Position numbers and translations under genes: made by a program. Of a stretch of DNA of 64,000 bases, positions 12,197 to 23,640 are shown one piece after another. The notes under the pieces were generated by a model. The model saw only the letters and a program-made list of their open reading frames with translations, was not told the origin of the DNA and made no database searches. This DNA is from Aspidapion aeneum. Lineage: Eukaryota > Arthropoda > Insecta > Coleoptera > Brentidae. The DNA lies in assembly GCA_963576565.1 (NCBI GenBank), contig OY755044.1:48875134-48939133 (forward strand). Direction: 5' to 3'. Position 1 is the first letter of the stretch. Each line of letters starts with the position of its first letter.

Positions 12197-13197
12197 TTGG
12201 CCAAACAAGAAGAAGTTCACAATCTCATTAATAAAAGGCTCAGCGACGGTGTTATTGAAGAGTCATCAAGTCCTTGGTCATCTCCTGTGGTGTTGGTCAC
12301 TAAAAAGGATGGAAGTACTAGATCTTGTGTCGACTACAGGAAACTTAACGATGTGACCAAGAAAGATAGTTACCCACTGCCAAGAATAGACGACACATTA
12401 ACAACATTGGCAGGATCATGTTGGTTTTCTACTCTTGACCTAAAAAGTGGGTATTGGCAAGTAGGAATCTTTGAAAAGGATAAAAAGAAGACTGCATTCT
12501 CTGCTGAAAGTGGACTTTATCAGTTTAATGTGATGCCATTTGGCCTATGCAATGCTCCAGCTACATTTGAAAGACTAATGGAAGTCGTTCTACGAGGCCT
12601 TACTTGGAAAACCTGTCTAGTATATTTGGATGATGTCATAGTAATGGGGAAATCATTTCAAGATCATCTAGACAATTTACGAGAAGTATTTTCAAGAATC
12701 AGAAATGCCAATCTCAAATTAAACTCAAAGAAATGTTTTCTACTCCAAGAAAAAGTTGAATTCCTGGGTCACGTCGTTTCCCGAGAAGGCATCCATACTG
12801 ACGAAAAGAAGTTATAAGCAATAAAAGAATGGCCTCAACCTCGTGACAAACATGAATTGAGAAGCTTTTTGGGTCTGTGTACATACTACAGACGATTTGT
12901 AGAAGGATTCGCCAAAATAGCGACTCCATTACAGAAGATAAAGCTTCTTACAGATGGAATACTGAATGTGACCAAGCATTTAGAAGACTGAAGGCAGCAT
13001 TATGTTCTAGTCCGATTCTCGCATATCCTATTCCAAAAGGTAAATTCATATTAGATACTGATGCGAGCAACGATGGCATAGGAGCAGTACTCTCCCAAGT
13101 ACAAGATGGAGAAGAACGGGTCATCGAATTTTTCAGCAAAAACCAAACCAGAGAGAAATTATTGTGTTACCAGAAAGGAGCTCCTAGCCATCATTAA
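12197..13197 (+). pseudogene. Gypsy reverse transcriptase and start of RNase H, interrupted
   Basis: Open from 12197 to a TAA at 12815. It holds the reverse transcriptase finger (WSSPVVLVTKKDGSTRSCVDYRKLN), the palm Asp (STLDLKSGYWQV), QFNVMPFGLCNAPATFERLM, the catalytic YLDDV and a LGHVVSREGI block. After the stop the same frame resumes with a [15 protein letters not shown] thumb/connection, until a lesion near 12930 moves coding to the 12877-13197 frame. That frame carries the RNase H start, FILDTDASNDGIGAVLSQ, with a catalytic Asp. The final lesion near 13140 returns the frame to the long integrase ORF. At least three inactivating changes are present in about 900 bases. Confidence 0.88.
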
Positions 13198-14708
13198 ATC
13201 CGTAGATCACTTTCACAAATATCTCTATGGACAAGAGTTTCTGATTAGAACGGATCATGCTGCGTTACAGTGGCTCATGAAAATGAAACAACCTGAGGGG
13301 CAAGTCGCGAGATGGATAGAAAAGCTACAACAATACCATTATCAAATTAAGCACCGAGCGGGAAGGGTGCATAATAATGCGGATGCATTGTCCAGAAGAC
13401 CTTGCCCTGAGGATTGTAAACATTGCAGGAAAATTGACCAGAAAGAGGGAATTACCTACGTGCGCCAGAAAAAGTTAGAACCAGATGAAGAATGGATGTC
13501 GGCTTCGATTAGAACCACACAACTTAACGACAAAGATGTAGGACCTATCTTGCGATTGAAAGAAGAGAACAAGCTACGACCATCATGGCAAGATATCGCA
13601 AACCAAGGGGTGATATTCAAATCACTGTGGGCACAATGGGATTCACTGATAGTAGAGGAAAACATCCTTAAACCTGCCTGGGAAAGTGCCGATGGCCTTA
13701 CTGTGGTTAATCAAGTAGTGGTTCCTAGGAGCATGGTAGACAATATAGTGGCGGAATGCCATGGTGGAAAATCAGGCGCGCACCTAGGCATAAATAAAAC
13801 CATGGACAAAATTCGAAACCGATTTTATTGGGTCAATTACTTTCAAGATGTGAAAAACTGGTGCCGCCGATGTTCGACTTGTGCAGCCAGCCAAGGTCCC
13901 AAAACAAGGTCCAGAGGTCAAATGAAACAATATAACGTAAGTCTGCCATTCGAACGCATTGCTATTGATGTGGCCGGACCGTTTCCAGAAACTAAAAAGG
14001 GCAACAAATACATCCTTGTTGTCATGGATTACTTTAGCAAATGGCCAGAAGTTTTTGCTTTGCATAACCAAGAGGCCGCTACAGTTGCAGAAGTTCTCGT
14101 AAATGATGTTTTCAGCCGATTTGGCATTCCTTTGGAACTACATTCAGATCAAGGAAGAAACTTTGAATCAAAGCTCTTCCAGAATCTCTGTGACCTTTTA
14201 GGAATACATAAAACACGGACTACGGCTTTACATCCGCAGTCAGAAGGCATGGTTGAAAGATTTAATAAAACAATAGAAGAACATCTGTGCAAAGTTGTTG
14301 ATGAGCACCAAACAGATTGGGACCAATATATTCCATTGTTTTTGATGGCCTATAGAACCGCCATTCACAATACGACAGGAGCTACTCCATCTAGTATCCT
14401 GTTTGGTAGAGAACTGCGTTTACCATGTGATATCATGTTTGGTTCACCTGAAGAAGAACACTTACAGGTTAATGACTATGTCGAACGTTTAAGGCAAAAG
14501 CTGCACGATATCTATGAAGTGGTTAGAGAGCGAATAGAAATAGCCAGTGACCGCATGAAACCGTGGTATGACCTGAAAGCAAACTCTTCAGGGTTCAAAG
14601 AGAATGATCAAGTCTGGCTATACAATCCTCAACGCAAGAAAGGAAGATCACCTAAGTTGACACCACCATGGGAAGGGCCTTATAAAGTTATTAAGAGAAT
14701 TAATGATG
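13106..14708 (+). pseudogene. Gypsy RNase H C-terminus and integrase, 3'-truncated
   Basis: A long open frame. The first part completes RNase H (TRKELLAI, IRTDHAALQWL, HRAGRVHNNADALSRRP). The integrase follows: an HHCC zinc domain (HGGKSGAHLGI...CRRCSTCA), a catalytic core with IDVAGP, HSDQGRNF and SEGMVERFNK giving D, D and E, and a C-terminal GPY/F-type segment, PPWEGPYKVIKRIN. At about 14709 the frame runs straight into LTR sequence. The last roughly 45 residues, seen in the minus-strand copy at 16853-17110, are lost. The 161 bases from 14709 to the stop at 14869 are LTR-derived and not genuine protein. Confidence 0.9.
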
Positions 14709-15046
14709 TAGGTTTTAGTTGCGTTATCTGTGACAAACTGGTATGTGAACGGTCCGGCTCTAGAAAAGAGCGGAATGATTCCGAATCGAACAAGGATGTA
14801 AAATTCTCGAATTGTAGGCAGACCCTCATATATAGGGCCGGACGTCGTGCATCAGTCAGTCAGAGATAACCAAAGGTAGTGATCGCTAGATGTTAACGCG
14901 AAGTTAATAGGCGTATTAAAGTAGTGAATTATCAGCAAGTTATTAGTAAGTTTAAGTGCGTGTTTTTGTACATAATTTGTCGGAATAAATTGACGTATCG
15001 TTTTCAACAATTGCGAGTTTTAATTTTTTGTTGTGAACCCGTAACA
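14709..15046 (+). repeat. Gypsy copy 1 3' LTR, 5'-truncated
   Basis: 338 bases matching the 5' LTR from its position of about 96 to its end. The first 95 bases are gone, fused at a TAGG shared by pol and LTR. It ends CCCGTAACA at 15046, followed by the ATAT duplication. A TATA/initiator pair is retained. Confidence 0.9.
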
Positions 15047-16098
15047 ATATGCTGAAATGCTCAAATATGGATCAGAGAAACTACTCGAAATTCTCATATA
15101 TATACAATCAATGCATAAACGGACAGAAAAATTATGGACAAAATCTAAAATTAAAATTGGAAATCGACTTTCAAAAGAATTCCTGGTAACGAAAGGCTTA
15201 AGACAGGGATGTTGTATCCCTCCAACTCTTTTTAAAATATATATCGCAGTAGCTTTAAAAAACAGGAAACGCAAAGTACACGGCATGGGAATACAACTTA
15301 ACGACCGATTTACCATATACACACTACAGTTTGCTGACGACCAAGTAATTGTAGCTAATGATAAAGAAGACATGGAGTATATGATGAGAAAGTTAACGGA
15401 AGAATACCAAAAGTGGGGGTTAACAGTGAACGTGGACAAGACACAGTACCTATGTATTGGAAATGAATCAAGTGAATTAGAACTAGAAAATGGACAAACA
15501 ATATCTCCATGCAATGAGTATGTATACTTGGGTGTCACATTTGATAAGACAGGAACAGACTGTAAAGAACTGGAAAAAAGAATAGTAAAAGCAAAAAAGG
15601 TTATTGGTTGTCTTAACAGTATTTTATGGAGCAGAGAGATAAAAAAGAATGTAAAATTTAACATATATGAAACAATGGTGAAAAGCACGCTGTTGTATGG
15701 AATAGAGACTTGTCGCGTAACAGAAAAATACAAAGCAAAAATGGAAAGTGTCAAAATGGATGCAATAAGAAGATCAATGAGAATATCTAGAACAGATCAT
15801 ATAAGAAATGAGATCATAAAAGAAAGAATGGGAATCGAGGGAAGCATAACGGATGACATCACTAAAAGGCAACTGATATGGTACGGCCATGTACAACGGA
15901 TGAGCGACGAAAGATTACCAAAGCAGGTCCTAGAATGGCAACCAATAGGGCGCAGAAAAAGAGGGCTTCCTAAACTGGAATGGCAACAGTCAATCCAAAA
16001 ACCAATGAGTCAAAAAAACCTGACGGAAGATGACTGTTAGGATCGAAGGAGGTGGAGAATAGGCGTCGGACAACGTAGAAAAACGTTCTAAACCGACA
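15047..16098 (+). pseudogene. RTE-like reverse transcriptase, right part
   Basis: Continuation of the element broken at 8656. The frame at 15057-16040 starts in the palm domain and includes a KGLRQGCCIPPTLFKIY block (the usual S after I is P), FADDQVIVAND with the catalytic DD, and NEYVYLGVTFDKTG. The tail holds KRQLIWYGHVQRMSDERLPKQ and GRRKRGLP, as in the copy at 31641-33672. The segment between the glycine-rich block and the palm, present in the other copy, is missing, so this copy had an internal deletion before or during the Gypsy insertion. A TAG at about 16038 cuts the tail. The 3' end is near 16098. Confidence 0.85.
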
Positions 16099-16643
16099 TA
16101 GTATTAGTATTTTCACAAACACAGCCCTTCTTCCTATTCATTGTGAAGTACAAATAAGTTATTTTTTGTAATAACAAAATAAAAAAAGCGGTTACCACCA
16201 AACTCAAAAACACCGAACCATACAACAACCAACAGTACATTTCACAGAAAAAAAATGTTTGATTGTGCTATTTTAAGCGTTGTTGCCATGTCGCGTTACC
16301 TCGCGTGTTAAACTTGCAGAAGAAATGAAGGGCAGTTTATATGTAGGGGCCATTCTTAAATAACATAAGGGAGGGGAGGTGGCGGGTTTAGCCTTGCGAT
16401 ACACTTGATACAGTGAAATTTTGATGTATTTTTTATTAAAAATGGAAGGGGGGTCAAAAATCCTGAATTATTGGTAATTTGCCCGAGAACATAGTTATTA
16501 ACATTAAAAACTTCGTGACATTTTTAAGTAACCCTGTATGCTGACCCGAAAAGCAATAGCTTGGGAAGGAATTGTTTGCGTCGAGAAAATGTTTTTTCTT
16601 CGATAATACTCGTATTTCTTAAAAAAGCGATGTTGTAACCTAT
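16099..16643. other. Unassigned spacer before the minus-strand Gypsy copy
   Basis: About 545 bases. They contain a G-rich stretch around 16350-16460 (GGGAGGGGAGGTGGCGGG and a later AAGGGGGGTC). No reading frame, terminal repeat or RNA gene is visible. It ends at the CTAT duplication (16640-16643) of the next Gypsy element. Confidence 0.5.
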
Positions 16644-16840
16644 TGTTCCGGGTTCTTAACAACAATTAAAACTCGCAAATGTCAAAATCGATTTGTCAGG
16701 TGCGCGGCCGAGCACGAGTGTGTCATAGATAACGCAACTAAAACCTAGACTAAGAATACAACCATAAGATAAGTCAACTTAACTACACTAAACCTAAATA
16801 AATTCTAGCTATAAAATTTAAATAACTTAAATTTGTAACA
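16644..16840 (-). repeat. Gypsy copy 2 3' LTR (197 bp, internally altered)
   Basis: On the minus strand it starts TGTTACAAATTTAAG, like the copy 1 LTR, and ends CCGGAACA. A middle part containing the TATA/initiator of the full 433-base LTR is absent and replaced by unrelated sequence around 16680-16725. A polypurine tract (AAAAGGAGGATAG, minus strand) lies directly upstream at 16841-16853. Confidence 0.85.
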
Positions 16841-16852
16841 CTATCCTCCTTT

Positions 16853-17353
16853 TCAGGTTTGATCGTCTCGATCAACATTTCCCAAGTAAAATTTTAGTCT
16901 GTCTAGATGAACAACTTTCATCTTGGATTTCGGGCTTCTCTGGATTCGGTAGACTACATGATTAATTCTCTTAACAACTTTATAAGGTCCTTCCCATGGT
17001 GGTGCCAACTTAGGTGATCTTCCTTTCTTGCGTTGAGGATTGTATAGCCAGACTTGATCATTCTCTTTGAACCCTGAAGAGTTTGCTTTCAGGTCATATC
17101 TCGCCTTCATGCGGTCACTAGCAATTTCTATCGCTCTCTAACCACCTCATGGATATCTTGCAGCTTCTGTCTTAAACGTTTGACATAGTCATTAATTTCT
17201 AAGTGTTCTTCTTCAGGTGAACCAAACATGATATCACATGGTAACCGCAGCTCTCTACCAAACAGGATACTAGATGGAGTAGCTCCTGTCGTGTTGTGAA
17301 TGGCGGTTCTGTAGGCCATCAAAAACAATGGAATATATTGGTTCCAGTCCCAA
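16853..17353 (-). pseudogene. Gypsy copy 2 integrase C-terminal part
   Basis: Two minus-strand frames (16853-17110 and 17128-17328). They encode a MAYRTAIHNTTGATPSSI block after the integrase core, a chaperone-like GFKENDQVWLYNPQRKKG segment, a PPWEGPYKVVKRIN GPY/F motif and a final MKVVHLDRLKFYLG tail. This supplies the end of pol that copy 1 has lost. A frame break lies near 17115. At 17353 the coding sequence stops abruptly at the 12.3-kb insertion and resumes at 29683. Confidence 0.88.
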
Positions 17354-17359
17354 GTATTT

Positions 17360-17683
17360 TTATTTTCTCAAAGGAACGGGACTCCAGTCTCAAAGGGACG
17401 GGCGATTATTAGGGATTTGTGCCCTTATGATAGAGAAATACAGAAGCAAATTTTAAAATGCTATAAAAAAGCCAAATCTGAGGGCAAGAAAACAAAGATC
17501 AGAGGAAATAAGCTAGAAATAAATGGATGGAACTACACCTTGGATGAATTAAAAAACAAAAATATAAAATCAGAAGAAAGTGAGGAAGAAGACTCAGACA
17601 GCGACCACGAATCCTCAGATAACATTCAAACAAAACAAATACCAGAAGCCACCAGAACTAAAACCAAAAAAGAAGCGGGATAA
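17360..17683 (+). pseudogene. Probable non-LTR ORF1 C-terminal fragment
   Basis: An open frame running from the insertion boundary to a TAA at 17681. It contains an IIRDLCPYDREIQKQILKCY segment, then a KAKSEGKKTKIRGNKLEING block resembling the C-terminal RNA-binding part of non-LTR ORF1 proteins, and an acidic Ser/Glu/Asp-rich tail. There is no ATG of its own near the start; the apparent start at 17417 is TTG. Its position just upstream of endonuclease-like sequence fits ORF1. I do not recognise the exact family. Confidence 0.5.
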
Positions 17684-17959
17684 AAGAGAAAGAGAAAGAA
17701 GAACGAAAAAACACAAAAAATTTTAGTTAAAACTTTTTGAAACTTCCTCGTATAAATTATTTTATTAATAGTAGGTATTACTTTTTTTACTTCTGCTTAA
17801 AATTTATTTGAATTTAGTAGGTTATCTTGGAATTATTTTTTGTTTAAGGGAAAATAAAATTAAATATTAAATAAATGAATTAATATATTAGAGATTTTAA
17901 TAATGTGGAGCATATTACAAAAAACGTAGAAAACGGCGAAAATTTTTTTAAATTGGAAA

Positions 17960-18140
17960 ACAAAAAAACTTTTACAATTTTTCAACTATACGAAGTGTAT
18001 CCAAAAATTTTAATGACTTATGTATACTTTTGGAACAATGTAAATACACATTTGACATTATCAGTTTAACTGAAAATATAAAAGACTTGAATTTTTTTGA
18101 GATAGATGGGTACAAGCAATCATATAACTGCATAAAACAT
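17960..18140 (+). pseudogene. Non-LTR endonuclease N-terminal fragment
   Basis: Translation gives a short LEQCKYTFDIISLTEN block followed by FFEIDGYKQSYN. This is the start of an APE endonuclease (FDIIxLTETW...GY), with the canonical ETW replaced by ENI. The similarity ends near 18140 at a T-rich run, and the remaining endonuclease is not found before 20330. It belongs to the same element as the reverse transcriptase at 20760-21482. Confidence 0.6.
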
Positions 18141-18567
18141 TTTTTTTTGCGGGATTTAATAAGAATTAGCTTCAAAGTTTACTACTATGTGCAAACAAAA
18201 TGTGCCGCAGGCGAAAATTTGAGCAAAATCAGTTAAATTTCAATTTAAAAAAATGATATTTTAGCTAATATTTTTGAAAAATTTTATATTTCGCAAAAAT
18301 TTGCGGCTTATGCATTGGTTAGTTTTTTCTGGAACTAAAAATTATAAGCTTTATGTTAAGGAGGGGGGAGGGCCAAGCCCTTCTGCCCCCCCCCCCTTGA
18401 TTCGCCACTGACCCCGACTCGCACAAGCAGCAGCGTAAAAAAAAATTGCCTGAAGCAGACAAAATAACCCAGAGAACATGTATAAGTATTAGGTCATTAT
18501 TGAAAAAGGGTACCCCTTTCATGTTACCCTCCAAAATTAAATTAGTGTTTAGTATGTTAGTTATTTT
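18141..18567. other. Unassigned AT-rich DNA inside the non-LTR element
   Basis: It contains a C-rich run (about 18386-18397) and poly-A/T tracts but no reading frame, terminal repeat or structured RNA that I can support. It is the left edge of material that replaced or entered the endonuclease region. Confidence 0.4.
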
Positions 18568-19656
18568 TCTTGCACAAATAAAATTGCCTCCAATATTACT
18601 CTAAAGCACTACATTTAGTTTGATGCTGAATGCTATTTGTTGTTAACATTTGTGTAAGACTGGCCCAAACGTCATACTCCGTTATCATAACCGGATAGAG
18701 GTTTGCATTCACTAAAATAAAAAACCTAATATATCATACGTATTTCAACACTATATTGCTCTATAAGTCTAGTTTAATTTTTATATACTTATATATAAGT
18801 ATCGCCATTTGTTAAAAACAAATATTATTTCCTCATTTCTTTAAATAAAATAACATTTTAAACACGTACCCTGGTAGAGCGTCATTAGCTTTACATAAGT
18901 TTTACCAAATTGTTCGTATTCCTTCAACATTTCTCAATGTAGAGATCGCAACGCCCGAGTAAAGCCACATCTGTTATATGCAGTTTTTAGCGTTAATACG
19001 CGCATTGGTTAAGCTTGTCCGATCATAAGTTGTAATTACCGTTGTCAGTATAGTAAGGTTAATAAAATATATTTATTTTCCATTTTATACATATTTTATG
19101 TATAAAATTTCTTGTACAAGTAAAATTGCTTCCAATATTGCTCTAAAGCACTACATTTAGTTTGATGCTAAAGTTGCTATTTATTGCTAATATTTGTGGA
19201 AGACTGGGCCAAACGTCATACTCCGTTATCATAAGTTTGCATCCACTAAACCACAGTAAAGTAAAAAATTGCCCAATAAGTCTAGTTTAATGTTTATATA
19301 TTTATATATATATAAGTATGTATCGCCGTTTGTTAAAAGCAAATATTATTCTTAATTTTTTTTAGAAAATAAAATTTTATACGCGTACCCCGGTAGAGTG
19401 TCATTACCGTTATCAGTGTGTAATTTCTAAATATCTACCGCTAGAGGCGCTTTAAGCGAGCGAGCGCGAATTGTCCTTATTCCTTCAACATCTCTCAATA
19501 CAGATCGCAACGCCTGAGTAAAGCCACATCTCTTAAGTGCAGTTTTTAGCGTTAATACTTGCATAGGTTAGCTGGTCCAATCATAAATGGTAATTACCGT
19601 TATCAGGATAGTGAGGTAAACAAAATATATTTATTTTCCATTTTATACTACAAAAT
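18568..19656 (+). repeat. Direct tandem duplication, unit about 542 bp
   Basis: Bases 18568-19109 and 19110-19656 are two diverged copies in tandem. Shared landmarks include TCTAAAGCACTACATTTAGT (18600 and 19140), AAACGTCATACTCCGTTATC (18668 and 19210), AAAGCCACATCT (18961 and 19522) and a common end TTTATTTTCCATTTTATAC. The second copy has an extra GC-richer segment around 19440-19465. No coding potential. Homology to a known element is not recognised. Confidence 0.85.
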
Positions 19657-20137
19657 TTATTACCTAGAAAGAAAACAAAAACTTTTTTTACAAAACAAGC
19701 GGAGCGATAAAACATACGTATAATCATTTCCATGATCATCATTATCAATTTTAATTTAAAGTAATATACTCACAGAAGACGTATACGGGATGCTATTATG
19801 AGTATTCAAAGTAAATTTTTGAAAAAATCCTTGGACACATTATTTTTATTTTCTTAAAATATTTATATCTATCGACTTCTAGCTGGGGTCGCTTTGACCT
19901 CTTGACTTTAGAGAAGGAAAGTGGGTCGTGATATCTTGTTTAAAAGAGTTATTTTTCATTCCTTTACAGCATTGATATTATTTCAAAAATTAATAGATTA
20001 GTTTTTGAGATATTCGCAATTTAAGAAAAAACTAAGACTGACAGCTTACTATTTTCTTACAAGTAAACTATCACAAATAGATTTAGCTATGTAGGTAAAC
20101 TTTTTCAAGAGATGTGTATTTATGTCTCAAATTTAGT

Positions 20138-20250
20138 GGGTACTTAATTTGAGGTTTCGATATCGCGCTGCGAGCCTCGAATAATGCCGTCCACATTAGC
20201 GAATAGATCGCGCTTGTTGATCGAGGCTCGAGGTTCGTTAATGAGTACCC
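20138..20250. repeat. Small foldback (palindrome)
   Basis: Imperfect inverted repeat, with GGGTACTTAATTTGAGG at the left and the complementary GGTTCGTTAATGAGTACCC at the right. An inner perfect 10-base pair of arms (20171-20180 and 20221-20230, CGAGCCTCGA) flanks a 40-base loop. It could be a short MITE; no duplication is obvious. Confidence 0.6.
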
Positions 20251-20329
20251 GGCTTTACATATTTCAGTATAAAATAACTGACTACTACCCTGTAGTAGCT
20301 GTAATTGATTTAAATGTTACTTTTTCTTC

Positions 20330-21482
20330 TACCAAAAAAAAATGAAATCCAGATCTCAAAAATAAATAACAATCTATTAGAGAAACTTACAAAAAACGAA
20401 AACTGGAAAGACATATACAGTACAAACAACACAAACTTAAAAATGAACATATTTATATAAACTTTACAAGATATAATAGAAAAGTCAACCACAAAAATAA
20501 AATGAAAAATAAATATAAAAAAAGGAATCCATGTATAAAACTGGGACTAATGAAATCCATTGAATAAAACAAAATGCGACTACTATAGAAACAAAATAGA
20601 GACACAAAAATGATAGCAAACAGGTCTGGAAAGTCATTAACAATTATTCAAATAAACAAAGGAAAAAACAAAATATTGTAAAAATACGAACACACACACA
20701 AACAATTATAAATAAAATAGCTGATACTTTTAATTCATATTACGTAACACTGGGGAAAAAAATGGCAGAGAAGATACCAAACTATAACGAAAGTTTAAAT
20801 ACCTACAAATCACAGAGTCAACTGCTATTTAATCAAATAAATCCATCAGAAGTTAAAAGTATTATTAATAAATTTAAGTTGGGTAAAGCTCCCGGAAAAC
20901 ACAACTTAAGGCCTGAAACATTAAAGCTTCTTTCGAAGTACATTTCAAAACCATTGTGTCACATTATAAATTATATTATTTCAAGTGGAACCTTTCCAGA
21001 TAGCTTAAAAATAGGAATAGTAACACCAATATTTAAAAAAGGAGACAAAGGGGAGGTTTGTAACTATAGACCAATTTCACTTATATCCAGCATAGCTTAA
21101 GTTCTTGAAAAAATACTAAAGAAACAAATAATGGGTTATCTTGAAAAAAACAATTTACTATCAAATAATAAATTCGGATTTAAAAAAGGAGACTGAAGAT
21201 GCTATAGTTGATATTACTAACAAAATGTATGCTTGCTTGGACAACAATAAACCAACCCTTTGCATCTTTTTAGATCTAGCTAAGGCATTCGATACAGTTA
21301 GCCACCCTATTCTAAAAAACTGCTTAGAAAATATTGGATTTAATGAATATGCAATGAAACTAATGAATAGCTATCTGGATAACCGAGTACAATATGTAAA
21401 AATTGAGGATCAATTAAGTAATGCAGAAAAACTAGAATGGGGCGTCCCTCAAGGAACTGTGTCAGGCCCAACTCTATTTTTG
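20330..21482 (+). pseudogene. Non-LTR reverse transcriptase, first part
   Basis: From 20340 degenerate frames give an ENWKDIYSTNN linker and a basic segment. From 20762 a frame covers KFKLGKAPGKHNLRPETLKLL, FPDSLKIGIVTPIFKKGD and NYRPISLISSIA, up to a TAA. From 21141 the next covers TLCIFLDLAKAFDTVSHPIL with the catalytic Asp, and EWGVPQGTVSGPTLFLIYI. A roughly 40-base lesion near 21185 removes part of the FGFR block. The domain is cut at the codons for IYI, where the (TA)n-flanked 7-kb insert begins, and resumes at 28515 with INGIFSLNTKG. Confidence 0.88.
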
Positions 21483-22942
21483 ATATATATATATATATAT
21501 ATACTCGACCGTTGTATCTTGTGACATCCAACAAAAAGTCGGTTTTTGTGACCACACACTGGTGTTATCCAAAAATAAAAAATATGAAATGTAATAAAAA
21601 ATATTTTATTTTTAATTCCATAAAAATATTTGTATAAACTCACAAATTTAGAAATAAAATTTTTCATATCTTTGTGGCGTCCATTGTATATACAAAAAAT
21701 TTTGACGTTGTAACATCCCTAAATATTTGTGTTAACTTGTGACATCCAGCAATGTTGCCAATGTTTCATAAAATAACGGATGTAACAAGCACCTCTATAA
21801 AAATAAGAAATATACACTGGATGTCACGAGGAAACAAATAACAAATAAAATATACAAAGACGTTAGGGATGTCACAAATGTGTGCAAATATGTTACAGGT
21901 ATTTGTATGCAAATAAGAAAAATATACACTGGATCTCACGGGGAAGAAAATAACAAATAAAATATACAAGCACGTTATTGATGTCATAATAGGCTTACAA
22001 GATGAATATACGGCAAGGACTAAAAAAAATACTCTGCTAATATATGGGCACCTACGCTCACACTAGGTACTTTAATTATAGTGTACGTGTAAGCTAATGT
22101 TGTCACGACTATATTTGTGACAAGTGGTATCTCTACCATATATGTCATAGGTTTGTTATTTAGTGCCCACTGAGGGATTTAGGGAAATATGAAAATTAAG
22201 TATAAAGAATCCACATTTATACATGTATTTTATATAAGAAAACAGATTATTAACAGGAATAGAGGTTATTGCTATAAATAATTAAATAATGTAAAAAAAG
22301 GGATGCTGGCTGGAGAGAGTTGACCTAGGGGCCATACGAAATAGACCTTATAGGCCGTAGAGAGTTGGCCTTATGGGCCATAAAGCGTAACCACCATAGT
22401 GAGGTTTTACTTAGTTATGTTAAGTAGGGACCACATTATTTCAGTGGTGTACTGGGTTCGTAGGGATCACGTATTTCAGTGGTGTACTGGGTTGATCACT
22501 TGCTAGAGTGATGCCGGTCTATTATCCAGCATCGGTTTTTATAGCATAAATTAGTGCAAGCGCAGCAATATTGGTTTTTGGTATAGTAAAATGATCCGAA
22601 TTTAAACTTATTTATGACAGTAAAACTAAAAACTGTAATATATTTTATTCAACTACAGACTCAAATACCTTTCGTTTAATACCACACAAGCCATATTTTC
22701 CTAAGGAATTTTTGACATTTACCCCCACCCTTTTTTTAAAATAAACTAAAATGTATTTTGTTTAACTGCTGACTCAATTACCTTTCGTTCGATATCACAC
22801 GCCATATTTTCACATAAACTCCAATTTTTGAAATCTACCCCCACCCTTTTACTTGGTTTGTGTTCGGTGGATTTTGTTCATTTTTAAATGGGACCATCTC
22901 GACCCAGGACCAAGCCTAGGTACCAAATGCGCGTTGGTCGTC

Positions 22943-22954
22943 ACAGACAGACAT

Positions 22955-22997
<43 letters not shown>

Positions 22998-23024
22998 TAC
23001 AGACAGACAGACAGACAGACAGAC
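22943..23024 (+). repeat. (CAGA)n microsatellite with conserved flank
   Basis: About 80 bases of CAGA/GACA repeats with two CATA interruptions, followed by a GGCGCGACAAAAAAGCTTC unit and GAAACGCAAAGATATATA. The same flank occurs inverted at 23377-23440, next to a short (TGTC)n run. The microsatellite is therefore part of a dispersed repeat, here as two inverted copies. The long Cys/Val and Thr/Asp/Arg frames across it are artefacts. Confidence 0.9.
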
Positions 23025-23121
23025 GGCGCGACAAAAAAGCTTCAAATTCTTCTGAAACGCAAAGATATATAAAAAATTTTGAAATCGGAGCAACTTTTTT
23101 TTTCTCGAAAAAATTAGGATC

Positions 23122-23370
23122 ACCATTGCTCACACTACTATAGTATAGTATATGTGTGAGCTAAAATAAATATAGTTAAAAAAACTAAAAAACACGCTTC
23201 AAACTAAACAGTTAAAAATAATTCTTAATATTAGTTGAAAACAATAATGAACGAAAAATACTAGTATTATTACGAAAAAAACGCCGGGCTCTCGATATAC
23301 ATAGAAAATATGGCACAAAGCGCCCCACGATTTTAGCTGACACGACTACTATACTATAGTAGTGTGAGCT
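23122..23370. repeat. Inverted TGTGAGC/GCTCACA ends
   Basis: GCTCACACTACTATAGTATAG at 23126 and a complementary CTATACTATAGTAGTGTGAGC ending at about 23370 form a 20-base inverted pair, with a second TGTGTGAGC at about 23153. Related sequence (GCTCACACTAGG) also occurs at 22069. These look like termini of small DNA elements. The interior has no reading frame. Confidence 0.55.
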
Positions 23371-23640
23371 TATATATCTTTGCGTTTCAGATGATTTTGA
23401 AACTTTTTTGTTGCGCCGTCTGTTTGTCTGTCTGTCTGAACCTTTCATTTTGAAATTTGTATTGGAGAACTTGGCTTTACTTTTATCTCAATTCTTTTTA
23501 CGGAATGCCATTTTCGCGTACTTGGCTTTTTTTCCATGAAATGTTTTTGTTATGATTTCACTTCTTTTTTAAAGGAATTGGATAATACTTAATTTTTAAA
23601 GTAGTAAAATATGCGGAATATTGTTCAAAATTTTTGCAAT

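Larger units (their letters stand above)
8657..15046 (+). mobile_element. Ty3/Gypsy retrotransposon, copy 1 (TSD ATAT)
   Basis: An LTR element with 5' LTR, primer-binding site, tandem-repeat leader, gag, protease, reverse transcriptase, RNase H, integrase and a truncated 3' LTR. It lies in an RTE-like element between perfect ATAT duplications at 8653-8656 and 15047-15050. No envelope frame follows pol. The gene order (RT-RNase H-integrase) and motifs place it in Ty3/Gypsy. Several frameshifts and one stop break the coding region. A deletion at about 14709 removed the end of pol, the polypurine tract and roughly the first 95 bases of the 3' LTR. The copy is therefore dead, although much of pol is open. 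Confidence 0.93.

Noticed and set aside
15020..15754. 244-residue minus-strand frame
   Set aside because: Antisense of the RTE-like reverse transcriptase. The plus-strand frame carries the conserved motifs.
22943..23024. Possible CRISPR array
   Set aside because: The repeats are a simple tetranucleotide without spacers, and the DNA is eukaryotic.
22853..23143. Frames rich in DRQT and CLSV repeats
   Set aside because: Products of the (CAGA)n microsatellite read on either strand.
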